DNA from: Marasmius tenuissimus
Taxonomy: Eukaryota; Basidiomycota; Agaricomycetes; Agaricales; Marasmiaceae
Length of the DNA stretch: 64,000 nucleotides
Reading direction: 5' to 3'
Assembly: GCA_029532415.1 (NCBI GenBank)
Contig: JAQOTA010000019.1
Span: 1 to 64,000, forward strand
Shown here one piece after another: positions 49,520 through 60,540 of the stretch; positions within the stretch are counted from its first letter, which is position 1; each line of letters opens with the position of its first letter. The notes beneath the pieces were generated by a model that saw only the letters and a list, made by a program, of their open reading frames with translations, was not told where the DNA came from and did not search any database. Position numbers and translations under genes: made by a program.

Positions 49520-49780
49520 TGTTGAATCTGTGGACTATAATTAGATCCCGGTATATCCGAAGTCCCGGTTCATACTTCCCGGCATTGTATTATGCGGGAC
49601 AATGCATTCGCTATTGTTCCATTCTTCATTGTTCTATATGCTCATATGTACAATTCCTATTATCGTCCCTATATGGTAGTTCTATTGTCTCTACATGTAT
49701 ATAAGCTCGTAGTTCTCTACTTGAATCGATAGTGTGCTTGAGCTTCTACGTCTCGCCTCTAACTCTCTAAACTCCTCTCT
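49520..49780 (+). repeat. right LTR
   Basis: Same sequence as the left LTR as far as can be read, preceded by the polypurine-like tract. It ends ...CTCCTCTCT before a G shared by both LTR flanks. Confidence 0.93.
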
Positions 49781-49824
49781 GGTAAGTAGTAGTGTAGCCA
49801 TGTTGTAGTCCTCTGCGCTAGGCG

Positions 49825-52800
49825 TCATGCCGGCTCATCATCAAGTGCCAACATTCCTGCAATGATGACTGGCGGTGCCCGAGTCCCAGTCTTCATCTCC
49901 TTTGGAACGACACCTCTGAGAAGGTTAGACCAAATGTTGACGTCCTGATCCACCTGGACATCGACATCACCGGATTCAATCAAGCAATTGGTAGGCTCCG
50001 AGTCGTCCTCATCGTCCGAGAGAAGAACATTGATTAATTCGACTGGGTCAATGTTTTCATCCGAGATGGCGGCGGAGTCTTTGGTGGGGTTGAGGATACT
50101 ATCTGTATCTGTGAAGGTCACGGATGGCGTCGACTTGGCTCGCTTCACTTTGGCCTCCTTCTGAGAGAACTCGGAAATTAGCCACGTCTACTCACTGGTC
50201 GCAACAGCGAAACATACCTCGTGGACTCCGTACCATTGCCCTACCTTCAATATCCGCATTAACGTGTCGACTTGTTGTCGATTTCGTAGTGGCAAATTCA
50301 ACCACGTTATGCCTGATCCTGTACGTTCGTCGGGCATAGAATTTGCTAACACTGAAAAGAGTTTGACGGCAATAAATGTGAAATTTGGCCGTGTGAGAGA
50401 GGTTGGTCCAGAGAGCACAAGGTACATACTGCAAGGACATAAGCTTTGGGATGTTTGAGTAAGTCCTGCCACCATTGAAGTGGTGTCTTGTTACCCAAAT
50501 GATCGCCAAAAGGGTACTCGCAGCGAGCGAATGCCATGAGCTGGGACTTGAATTCAGCTCCCAGCGCCTTTTCGGTACCTGCCTCATTCATCACCCGGGA
50601 AAGCGGGGAAATCAAGGGGTTATTCTTGTAGAAGACCGATTCTTGTTGGAGGATAGGGATAAGGGCGGCCTTAGCCCGCTTGTAGGCCTTTGGGTTTGGT
50701 GTCTGGTCAGCCTCGGGGTGGTTGGTAGGTAGTTGAGCGGGTATCGTCACTGTCGCGTTTGGTACTGCTCCCGGAGAACTTGATTTAAGTACGTCTGACT
50801 TCCCGTAAACTTAGAGTTTGAATGAGCTAACGTTCAACTCCTATAAACTTGAGCATGAGTTACGAGGGTGAAGGTAAAATGTGACAAAATAGATATCACC
50901 AGGCGAGTCCTCGATAAACTCACGATATCTTGCATTGAAAATCGCCCTTATCTTGGAAGCGAGGCACTCATCCATCCCTGTGTCGTCCTCGCCAAGGTCA
51001 AGGAGGCTTTTGAGCTCTGCAGCCATTGCGAGCCAGAAGAGAAAGACATCAGCAGCGTTCGTCTGGACACCCTCGAGCTGCCAAATTGATCAAGCCATCG
51101 GACCGATGATTTTCGAATATTGCGCGGTTACCAGTTGGAATTTCATCCCCTTGCCCTGTCCTTTGAATGTGTCGGACACGTTCTTGTCCTACAGAGATAG
51201 GCTCACAATTAGTCTTGACGATTACATGAATATATAGTAGAAGCCGTACCTTGATCTTGATCACATTGTCGACGACCAGGTCCCGTATGACATGAAAGCA
51301 CCGGTCAATCGATTTGGCAGCAGTGTAGTGGCTCGCAAACCTTGTTTTGCCTATGGTCGTCAGACCACGGCTGATGTCTTCCTCTTTGCACGTGTTCTTG
51401 AGCTTCCTAGCTCCAAATTTCGACTCGCTGAAGAGGGCGATAGTTTTCTTGAGGGTCTTGAGGGTCTGAGTCGAGGTTATATATGTACAAGCCTCAAAAG
51501 TAGCATGCATGTACTGGACCAAATTCTGGAAGCTTCGTGATGTCCTTAATCATTAGATTGATGTGGTGGCAGCAGTCGGGAAGGGTTATGAGCGTAGGAA
51601 TAGCCACCTTCGCGAGCTGTTTCCCAAGCTTCACGTTGGCAGCACTGTCAGAGCAGACCGCACTGACATGCTGCGCTCCAACCTCGTTGACAGTCTATAC
51701 AGACACCCCATCATCAGCGAGATATTCTATGTTTGCACTGGTAGAACCTCACCTTCACAATGATATTCTTCACCCACTCGCCGGTATGGCTTTCCTCGGT
51801 AGCCTCATATCCATTGAAGAGAAACGTCTGCTGGTCCGGTGTGGTGTAATGAGTGGTATACAGGGACTCTTGGCCTCGCGTATCATTACCATCGAAGGTC
51901 AATGTGTTGTTGGTACTGCCCTGAAGGATCTCGACAGTTTTCTTGTGGATGCGAGCCGCCTCCTTAGGAATGTGAGTGTCAACAAAGGTAGTCGATGGAG
52001 TAGGTTGATAGTGTGGGTTTCCGACGGCCCACATCTCCTTCCAACACTCCTTATCCAACATTGTTGGGCACATACCCCCGACACATATCACCTTCATGAT
52101 CGCAAAGTCAAGTCTCTGCTTCAATTCTCCCCTCCCAGCATTTGTACAGTCTGTAACAACGCTGTTGGCCTTCAACTTTGGACCCCTCGGCGCCATGTGG
52201 GTTGACGTGAATGAGAACTCGGCAAGCGATGGGGCCTGGGTAGTTTGGGCTGCCTGCTTCTCGTCCTGTGCCCCTATGAGCTCCCCGAGAGACTCTTTTG
52301 CTGACTCATTGATTGCAAACTGCTTGCCCTCTGATGGCAGGTGCTTGCATACAATGGCGTGCTTTAGAACACAAGGCTTGGAAGCATTCCCTTGCTGGAG
52401 CCAGTTACATGCTGCCGAAACACACCCAAAGAAGTTCTTCTGGTTCCCCGACGTCTTCACGTACTTGATGCACAATCGGGAGATAATATTGGTGGTCTTC
52501 CTGCCCTTCTTTGAACCGGTGGGCTCAAACAACTCGAGGTCTCTGAAGTCCTTCCACTTCCTCTGCCGCTGTGAAAACATATATGAGGTCTAGAGAGCAA
52601 AAAATTGCAATTTTATGGCGCACCTCAGCCAGTTCAAGCTCCTCGGTAGTTTTTGAACCGGAACTCCTAGCTGTACCATCGTTTTCGGCTTGCTCTGGCA
52701 ACTCGGGCTCCTGATGCTTTCGCTTTCTGCTTCTGGCAGGTAGGTCCGGTACCTTGACCTCTATGAGCATTGTCAACTGGAAGACTCAAGAGCAACTACA

Positions 52801-53199
52801 CACCTCCGATCCCGCTTCCTTGATGGCCTTGATACACCCGTTTGCGATATCTTCTGCCCATTTCACAAGCACTGCATCGGGACCTCCACTGGACGTGGGG
52901 TTCTCCTTGATATATTTCTCTAGCACATCAGCCGCTGCACAGATGTCAGGCCCTCTCTCCGTGATGCTCAGAGTACAGTCGCCAGTTGTCCGTGCTTTCC
53001 AACTGAAAATCCGCTTGAAAGCCTCATTGACGGCCCCGACAGTTCCCAAGTCCTCCACCTCGCGATTATCCAGACGGAAGGTTCTAAACGGGAACTTCGG
53101 TAGTTCTCCTGTCTGCGGCTTATTGAGAGACTTTGGTAAGGCCTGAAGATAGGTGCGCAGGTAGAGTAATCGGGTTTCTGCTTCATCGGTAAGATCCAT
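49825..53199 (-). CDS. hAT-superfamily transposase
   Basis: Cuts and pastes the surrounding hAT element. The start at 53199 gives MDLTDEAETRLLYLRTYLQ. Seen in order: a basic stretch RSRKRKHQEPE; a BED-like zinc-finger region with NFFGCVSAACNWLQQ, CVLKHAIVCKHLP; the core with first catalytic-type Asp in NTLTFDGNDTRGQ; second in AVCSDSAANVKLGK, followed by LPDCCHHINLMIKDITKLP; KTRFASHYTAAKSIDRC; and the C-terminal dimerisation region with KTPLQWWQDLLKHPKAYVL, LANSMPDERTGSGITWLN and LMRILKVGQWYGV. The tail is acidic, ending LALDDEPA. Roughly eight short introns; exact borders not all resolved. No nonsense codon was noticed outside probable introns, so the protein may be functional and could act on other copies. 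Confidence 0.82.
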
Positions 53200-53542
53200 G
53201 TTGTTTGACGGGGATTCAAGCCAAAAAGTCAGGGGGAAAAAATAATTTGTATTATCATCTGATGTGCTACAAGATTCGGGGATAGTAGCTGCAGGAGAGA
53301 AGGGTCATCGCAGCCATCATCAACCAACAATGATGGCAGAGGTTGAATTTGGGTGTAACACGTGTTGGTGCCGTCGCCCTGAAGCACTCTGAAGCCTGAG
53401 CTCACATTCAACGCCTCCACAAATTATTAACATTTACTTACATACCCTTTCCAGAGACCAGGTGAATAATGGATAATTAACGTGTTATTAACACGAATTA
53501 TTAACATATGTTAGCAAATAGTGCATTACTCACCGTACCCTA

Positions 53543-53550
53543 GCATTCGC
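53543..53550. repeat. target-site duplication, right copy
   Basis: GCATTCGC, identical to 43507-43514, directly follows the right terminal repeat of the hAT element. Confidence 0.93.
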
Positions 53551-54000
53551 TGTTGTATACGCAGAGCACGAGGTTCATGGGAGTAGACCAAGCCTATATA
53601 TTTGGAATCGGAAGCAATGGTTGATGTGTGGAGGTTGGATGAAGAGGGGAATCGGGCACAACAGGCAGGGTATCGATGGTGGCCAAAGGGGACAAGAAAG
53701 CACGCTTTACGTCGTCATCGCTATCGAGACCGGGCTTCAGGCCATTCTAGAAGGACAATTCAGTTGACAGAACTTAAAGTCATGCTATGAGCTACAGCCT
53801 CCCTGCTGTTCTCGTCGGACTTGTACGCAATATGTGAACCTAGTATTTCATTTTAGAGTATACTGGTTGCATATCACAAGGGTATATAGTCAGTCTATAA
53901 CTACCAAATCACACAGAGTCATCTGTGCACTCTGATTGAGCGTCTCGAAGCTGCAAAGGTCGTAAGTATTGCTTTTCGGGATGACTTCATTTAGTGGGTG

Positions 54001-55250
54001 CGTGGCGGTCCAAGTGGTGTCACCTTGGTGCGGCTGCCGGCCTGTACTCAACTCTGACCAAAACCACCACAAGCATTGCCAGGACGTCCATTTCTGACCT
54101 TCCATAATCTACATGCCTTCCAGAATGGTGCTAAGAAAATAGGCTAGTGCCTTGAATCAGCGACTAGAAGGACTTACCTAGGAAGGAGTTTCAAAGTTTT
54201 GGTTGTGTGAGTGATTTCCGGTCTTTGCTCGACCATCTAGTCTATTGGCCAATAGGAGCCACTGCAGTTCAGTGACACTGGTTCCCTACTGACAATTTAG
54301 CCTGAACCATGAGGCTCGAACGTGTGTCTCTTCGTTTTCCCCATGAGCTTTTGGGTTGAGACTGATCTCTATTTTTCTTGTAGGTTCAGGGCTTTCCCGC
54401 CTTCTAATTCTCTCTCGACGCCGAAATGGCACCGCTACCAATGCTTTCCTCCGATAAACATGCAACTACATGAATATACCCTGCTTCTCTCTTCCTCTCT
54501 CACCCAAAGGAGAGAGAACAGATCTGAAAGGCGACAACGGAAGCTCAAGCCTTGGCCTCGGAGTTCCTTTTTAGATGATAGGACAGAGCGAAGACTGGGC
54601 AGAAGTTAGAATGATAAGAGAAAGGGAGAGACTGTCGCTCCGGATGGTGTTGTGGAATTTCAATCCAATGGTATGTCCCGTTCCGCTGTATTTACTTTTT
54701 TTCTCGTTGTTTCCTGCTATCATGTTCCCTTGACCTTTTGCCTTTGCCTTCGTTCAGCTGACGTGTACCTCGTCAGCACCCAGCAGGTCATTCTGGTGCT
54801 AAATTTGAACAACTGCAGCCTGAAGGCCCGATTCCAACGGTGAACCGTGCAAGAACACATCAATCATTCACGCCTATACATTCTATCTCCCCACCAGCGG
54901 CCTCCTCCCATGGTCGAGCGTTCAATGGTCTCACGGAGGTAAGGCCCCACCGACGTCTGGCGTGAATAGTTTCCCGTGTTTTGCATACACAGATATTGCC
55001 GGTTATAATATCTTTCCAAGCCAGAAGCAGCTCATGAGGAAGAAGGAAGGGTGTAAGCTCGTAGATGAAGAAGACGGGGGAGCGATGAAGTTCATTGCGG
55101 CTGCTGATTGGACGTAGTTCTTGAGCACGGGTTTGAAAGAGGCTCTTTGAGGTGAGCGCTTCACTCGTTTGGGTCGAGAGTTGCACTCATCGAAATTTGA
55201 AAATGCTGTTGGACAGTGCACGATTGGAGGGTGTGCACTGTGTCCTTCTT
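54001..55250. repeat. diverged long repeat, copy 1
   Basis: Colinear similarity to 60541-62100 with large indels. Anchors: CGTGGCGGTCCAAG (54001 and 60541), AATCCAATGGTATGTC (54662 and 60907), GAAGTTCAT[T/C]GCGGCTG (55087 and 61927), and a block around 55140-55200 matching 62010-62080. Minus-strand frames in both copies share AAMNF. No protein family is recognised; these look like relics of one duplicated locus. Confidence 0.65.
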
Positions 55251-55561
55251 GATTCACCCAAATATGAACTTCGTGCTGTCAACGTCGGTTTGCCCACATC
55301 TGGACCCCACAATATGGAATGTTTCTGAGGTTCACGGGACCACTCGTGCTGTAGACGATGCATGGTTATCTCCATGTTGGTATGCTTGCGGCGACAGCGT
55401 TGATGAGAGATACAGGTGTGATATGAGCTCGTGTGGGACACGAGGCAGCTGTGAGGGTTTCACTTAAGGTGGATTGTGTGACATTCCCCACCGTCCCCTC
55501 CATCACCTTGCACCTCCTCTCATCGCTCTTCCCGATTTGTTTTTCTTTCTGTCCTAGGAAC

Positions 55562-56137
55562 ATGGCATCCAGCTTCTACAATGCTCAAAACACGACGATA
55601 GGAGCCAATGCCACCATTCAAACTGTGGCTGGTAACTCGACCATAACTTACAACAGCTATCTCAATTCCGGGAGAGGAGATCAGACTACTCTAGTAAGTA
55701 TTGGTCTATAATTTTTGGTCGCGATTTTAATTTCTAAGCGTTGCTTGTAGTACGGAAGAACCGTTAGGAAAGTGATCGACGGCGACATTATTTTTCGACG
55801 CCAGCTATCGTCTGAAGTCCTGTCAATCACTGTCAACTCGCAAAGGGGGGTATCAACGCCCTTGGGGTCGCAGGTAGTCAAAGCCAAACAAAATTCCATT
55901 CTTTGTCGCCGTCTCTGGTCCAGAGTCATATCAAACTTCATCAAGCCACGAGGGGGGCGTTTGACATCAAGAGTGTCATCAGGGTCACGGCCGCAAGTAG
56001 TCAAAGTGAAGAAAACGCGGCAGACTGCTGAGATATATGGCTATTCGGGAATAGTCACGGTTACGAGTCTTGAACCGGTCGGCGATAATAATCGGGACAT
56101 ATTCGAGGAGGTGAGTACCAGAATTCAAGTAGAATGA
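55562..56137 (+). CDS. short lineage-specific protein, copy 2
   Basis: Paralogue of the 12.2 kb gene. Exons 55562-55693 and 55751-56137 give 172 residues. A leader intron (about 55469-55557) lies just before the ATG, as in copy 1, and similarity extends at least 150 bp upstream. MASSFYNAQNTTIGANATIQ is followed by YGRTVRKVIDGDIIFRRQL, an internal duplication (RRQLSSEVLSITVN then RRLWSRVISNFIKP), VVKVKKTRQTAEIYG and TSLEPVGDNNRDIFEEVS. Where copy 1 has TAG this copy has CGG. No known domain, signal peptide or membrane segment; function unknown. The reading frame is intact. Confidence 0.7.
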
Positions 56138-56601
56138 GATGAGTTGATGACTGGTTCTAGATCGTGAAGAATTACCTTGAGGCAGTTATGTCCCGGCGGT
56201 GAGCGGGCGAGCCATCCACCCACCAGTAGTTATACTAATGGGAAGTTGCAGGTCGGCGCTACTGATCCAAGTGTTTGCGGTGGCCGAGTCGAGTGTGTTG
56301 ACATTGATAGCTCACGATGGTAGGCTTTTCGTTGGGAAATTTGATTGCGGACGCTGAAACTTGGTAGAACTGGCAAACGGAGACGAGTTCACTGATCAGT
56401 ATTTGGGAAAGGAATTGATTGTATACTACTACCTTGTCTATGCACGTGTATGTTCAACCTTTGAGCTAACCTTTGAGCTTCCTGTCCCAGCTGAACAGTG
56501 CCCTTAGAATGTTGTGATCCAGTCTTTGCGCGACGACGAGACTGCGAAATTTCCGGTGGGCTGTTTATTTTTAGCATGGGCTGGGTAGTAATGGCAACTA
56601 G

Positions 56602-57797
56602 GTTACGGATTGTTGGAAAGATTGGTCGTTCAATCTCAAAACACTTTCCTGGCATTTCGACCTGGCTTCCGTCTCCCTCAACCCACCAAATGAAAAACAC
56701 CTTCGACCGTTCTTCAATCCACTACCCCCACTTTGCCAAGAAGCCCTCCCGAGACCAAACACCGCCAAAGTCAATGCCTACATCGAGGAAACCTTGGGTG
56801 ATGAACTATACCTGATCGCGTCAGCGGGAGGAAGCTGGATCACCAAATTGTCATACTATGCCCGACATGGGCTTTTGACATTTGGGGCTGTTGTCGACAG
56901 AAGGAAACCCAAATTCCCGGCTCACCTTCCTTCCACTCCCTCCCCTCAATGGTATTGTCGGAGTCGCAATCCCGACGTCAAAGCCAGCTGTTCTAGTTCA
57001 GGTATGTCTACCTTCAACTTCATCTTCCTCTTACTGACTTGTTTGATTCCAGGGCGAGTGGATCTGTCATTCCAGGTGACTGGTAATGTTGCGGTGGACC
57101 TCCGATTTGGCTTGCGCATACCAGACGACGACCGCAACCAAATCCGTTCCACCTATCTCTCCCAGTCCCTCCGTCTCTGTGATGACCATGATGCTGTAGA
57201 ATGTGTTGGTAAGAGCTCCTTCTATATTCCTGCTTTTCCCTTGTCTAATATTTCCACTCGCCAAGTCTACATTGATCAACTCGGCTTCCTTCTCAAGGGT
57301 ACCTTCATCAATAACCTCACCACTTGTAACCTGCCAGTGTACCTCTTTGTTCCACCTCTACACACCGAAGTGATCAACAACCTGTATTGCGTCCGTCACC
57401 CACTCCCTCAAAGCCTATTCTACTGGGCCCGTGACCAACAGGGAAGGAATATCATAGTTAAGGAGGACTGGAAGGAGTTTGGGATCCCCGAGTTGCAGAT
57501 GGAAGAGTGGATTGGCACCTATTGGCGCAAGAGGGAATACACGGTGGTTCGGAACCATCTTTGCACAAAGAACTATGACCTGGATGGGAGGCAATATGCT
57601 CGTGAACATGGGTATCCCGAGTTGATCTTTGGTGAGTCATATTCTCTCTCAATTTTCTCTCTGTATTAACGCCGTATTGACACCATTGTTTCTCAGCCGC
57701 TCCTCACGATGCCGCGAAAATAGAAGAGCTCGAAGACTCAAACTCAGAACTCGAATACTCAGACACAGACTCCGAAACACCTTCCTCCCATTCATAA
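56602..57797 (+). CDS. conserved agaricomycete protein of unknown function
   Basis: Visible coding from an acceptor (CAACTAG) at 56601; the start exon upstream is unresolved. Exons encode HFDLASVSLNPPNEKHLRPF, VNAYIEETLGDELYLIASAG, ITKLSYYARHGLLTFGAVVD, PQWYCRSRNPDVKAS, then VDLSFQVTGNVAVDLRFGLR, YIDQLGFLLKGTF, YLFVPPLHTEVINNLYCVRH, SLFYWARDQQGRNIIVKEDW, KNYDLDGRQYAREHGYPELI, and an acidic Ser-rich tail ending SETPSSHS before TAA 57795-57797. I associate this pattern with a multicopy family of agarics that has no assigned function. Introns lie after CSSSG (about 57002-57052), after VECV and before the last exon. No lesion is visible. Confidence 0.65.
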
Positions 57798-58299
57798 CTG
57801 TCTCCATCATCATCTTCGCTCGTAGAGGCATCTACAGAAGACACTCCGAGGTTACCAAATTGAAGCACGGCGGCTAGCGCTCACTGGGCGAGCCTTGGTT
57901 TCTTAAAGTGATGTGCGTACAATGTCTTTGTACTCACGTCCTTCTTTCAGAATCCGATGCACAATCCTCAGATGGCCATTGATCTCGGCGGCTGTCCAAG
58001 CCAGAGCAGACGACGTCTTACTTAGGGAATTCCATACCAGTATGATATTTGTGCACTTGACTGCCCGATCGACATCTATACAAGTTTCCGGACTCATTTC
58101 GATCTTTGACTGAAAAGTACCTCATGATATATAGAGTATGATACCCGCCGTACTATAGCGGTAGGCATGATATATGTATGCCTTGAACAACGCGTGTTTT
58201 GGAACAATATGCGAAGGGCAATCACACGCTTGGCGTATTGTGACTATTCGTATAATATCTGTTATAAAGAGAAATAAACTTCAATAAAGTTCATGTACC
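57798..58299. other. stretch without a recognised gene
   Basis: Short frames only. AT-rich sequence with ATATAT-type stretches at 58130-58290 precedes the next relic. Confidence 0.4.
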
Positions 58300-58960
58300 G
58301 AGGGCGGCGGAATGGTTGAACGTGGGCTGGAGCAGATAGGAGAACAGCGAAAGGACCGGGCAAAGAGGCGCGGATTCCTCGCGAGTTGGAAGCTCAGTGA
58401 GGATGGTGAGGCCGTAGATTAAAGAGGTCGTGATGTCCTCATGTCCTGATCGCGACTATAGGTCAGATAGGAAACGGGCTACGAAAACACAAACAACTCA
58501 CCTGAGACCTTGCACTCGTTGGAGTCAACCTTTTTACCGCAGAAGATCTCCCAGTAGTACTTGTTGATGGCCATCTTCAAATTGCCAAAGGCGGGAACGT
58601 ATATGATGATAAAGAGGTGGTCGGATGCTCGGGGACGCCCTTATTTATGAGTAGAATATCTACTCAGGCTGATTCCCTCTGATCATCGGGAACAGCCTAT
58701 CTTATCGAGCAGGCTAGAAAAAACCGCCCTTGTGCTGTGACTCTGCTTACCAGACACATCAAATCTAGCTTCTTTACTAATCTGAGGTCTTCATAAGCCC
58801 TTCTCCTGCTCCAAGTAGCGATCGGCTGTGTCGAGAGTTGGAGGTCCGGGCTTGGGGAGTCGAGGTGGTGGTTGTGGTCAAAGCGCACATAGACGATAGG
58901 CGCCCGTGCCCAAATGCTCACCCAAACCACCACGAGCTCTGAGTCGATGACTCGTCTATC
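58300..58960 (-). pseudogene. relic of an unknown gene, copy 2
   Basis: Counterpart of 41830-42500. Minus-strand pieces: ELVVVWVSIWARAPI, then YVPAFGNLKMAINKYYWEIF with CGKKVDSNECKVS before a GTGAGT donor, then GHEDITTSLIYGLTILTELP and CPVLSLFSYLLQPTF, ending in a TGA at about 58304. This copy keeps longer frames than copy 1. The family is not recognised. Confidence 0.6.
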
Positions 58961-60540
58961 CACGACATAGAACGACCTGGTCTTCATTGGGCTATAACAA
59001 CTGCGAGAATGACGCAATACGACCTTCCCTGATCGCCATCTCGCCTTCGCGTTCACCCAGCAAATACTCAACAGGTCACCGCTCCGTGCATCGACTCAGA
59101 CAATACCCCGATATATATCTTCGACCTCAAACAATTCTCTTGCACGCCTCAACCCTACTTCTCGGAGATCCCGAGGACGAAATGCTCAACTCAGAGGTGT
59201 ATTCGGACATTAGCTCAGAGATGTCGGTACGGGTGTGGAGGTGGATACAGACCATTCTGATAGACATACTCTATAGTCACCACCCGGCATCCCACTCTCT
59301 TCACCAACCCGCTCTTGCACACTAAAAGGAAAAACGACGCATTACTTTGCGCAACGCAATTAGGCCTATGGTTTCAGACCGAGTTCAGATGGCCAGAAGA
59401 GGAGCCTCCCCTGCCTGACGCGAAGTCGTCCCTTCTTCATCTTCCCCTCCTTCGCTCGTTTCACTGCCGGAGGTTTTGTGACCTTCAGACGGGAAACGAC
59501 CTGAATCTCATCAAAACTCCTTGAGCCCAGCTCAGCGCGTCGGATCACGCTACGGTCTGTGCCGGTTTCAACTGTTGACGACGAGAAGACCAGGTGGTAG
59601 ACGAGTAGAATGACCAACTCGGACTCGCCTACGCCCTGCAAGGTTGTCCTTGTTAAGCAAGAACTGGAAGCTGGTCAATGAAGTCTTGGAGATGAACTTG
59701 AAAGTGGAAGCGGAGGCTCAAGCAGAGTGTAGAGATAATATTATGGTCGAATTATGGTCGAAGAGCATTGAACGTTGAAGCTTAAAGCTTTGTCAGATTG
59801 GTGTGTTTTCTTACTGTTGTATAATTTGATCTCAACAGCTGATTCATGCGATTAGCTACCTTCTAGTTCACCAACTTCATCTCATCTCGCGTCCCTTCCG
59901 ATCCCGTTCACCTCCCCTTGGTCCACCATAGTTACTACTATCTTCATTCCATCCTGCATCTCAACCAACGTCCGGTGTCTGCCGCTACCCATTCAGAGAC
60001 GACAGTTTTGCATCCATTATATGCGACGTATCGAACCAAATTTTCCCCCAAGGTCTACTGGTACCCAACCCCCATCGTTACGGGATGCCCTCGAAAATCA
60101 ACTTTCCTGAGGTACATACTCAACACCGGACAAAAAAGAGACAAATTTGATTCTTCGTAACTGTTCATCCTAGTTACTAGACCCGCCGTCGCCAACACCC
60201 ACGCCTTGCACGAATATTTGCAGGTTTTATCGTTTTCGGTATTCCGGAATCAGAGCCAGATTGGGGAGTGAGAAATTGGTCATCCGAATCGAGATCTTCA
60301 CCGCTCGGAGCGAGTCGGAGTCACTCTCTACCCTCTTTTAAATTCTATGAATCTATGGGGAGCAGTATGTAGTAAATCATGGGCCATCTAGTACATTGTA
60401 CTTGAATAGGAACGCCGTATGCTACGAGGCTGTATCGCTTACCATATAGCACCAAATGACCTCGTACACGTTCAGCCAGCCTTTTGAACCTTTGACAGAT
60501 GTTTTTTCCTTGAGAGAAAAGCCAATCGTGGTTGTAAGTC
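58961..60540. other. stretch without a recognised gene
   Basis: Several short frames on both strands have no recognisable motif and cannot be joined convincingly. Confidence 0.35.

Larger units (their letters stand above)
43780..49780 (+). mobile_element. Ty1/copia LTR retrotransposon
   Basis: Two 261 bp LTRs (43780-44040, 49520-49780) flank an internal region coding for gag-pol on the plus strand, in Ty1/copia order (protease, integrase, reverse transcriptase, RNase H). A purine-rich stretch, GCGAGGGGGTG, directly precedes the right LTR and fits a polypurine tract. The first base after each LTR is G, so the LTR may be 262 bp. The expected 5 bp target duplication is not clean (TCAAG on the left, GTAAG on the right). 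A primer-binding site was not recognised. Confidence 0.95.
43515..53542 (-). mobile_element. hAT DNA transposon carrying a nested Ty1/copia element
   Basis: Ends are TAGGGTACGGCGAGTA on the left (43515-43530) and, read on the other strand, TAGGGTACGGTGAGTA on the right (53527-53542): 16 bp terminal inverted repeats with one mismatch. They are flanked by the perfect 8 bp duplication GCATTCGC. Both subterminal regions are AT-rich and carry repeated TTAATAAC/GTTATTAA-type motifs, as expected for transposase binding. Total length is 10,028 bp. Removing the copia element (43780-49780) leaves about 4.0 kb, a normal size for an autonomous hAT. The transposase is on the minus strand at 49825-53199. 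The copia insertion lies 45 bp beyond the transposase stop codon. Confidence 0.93.
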
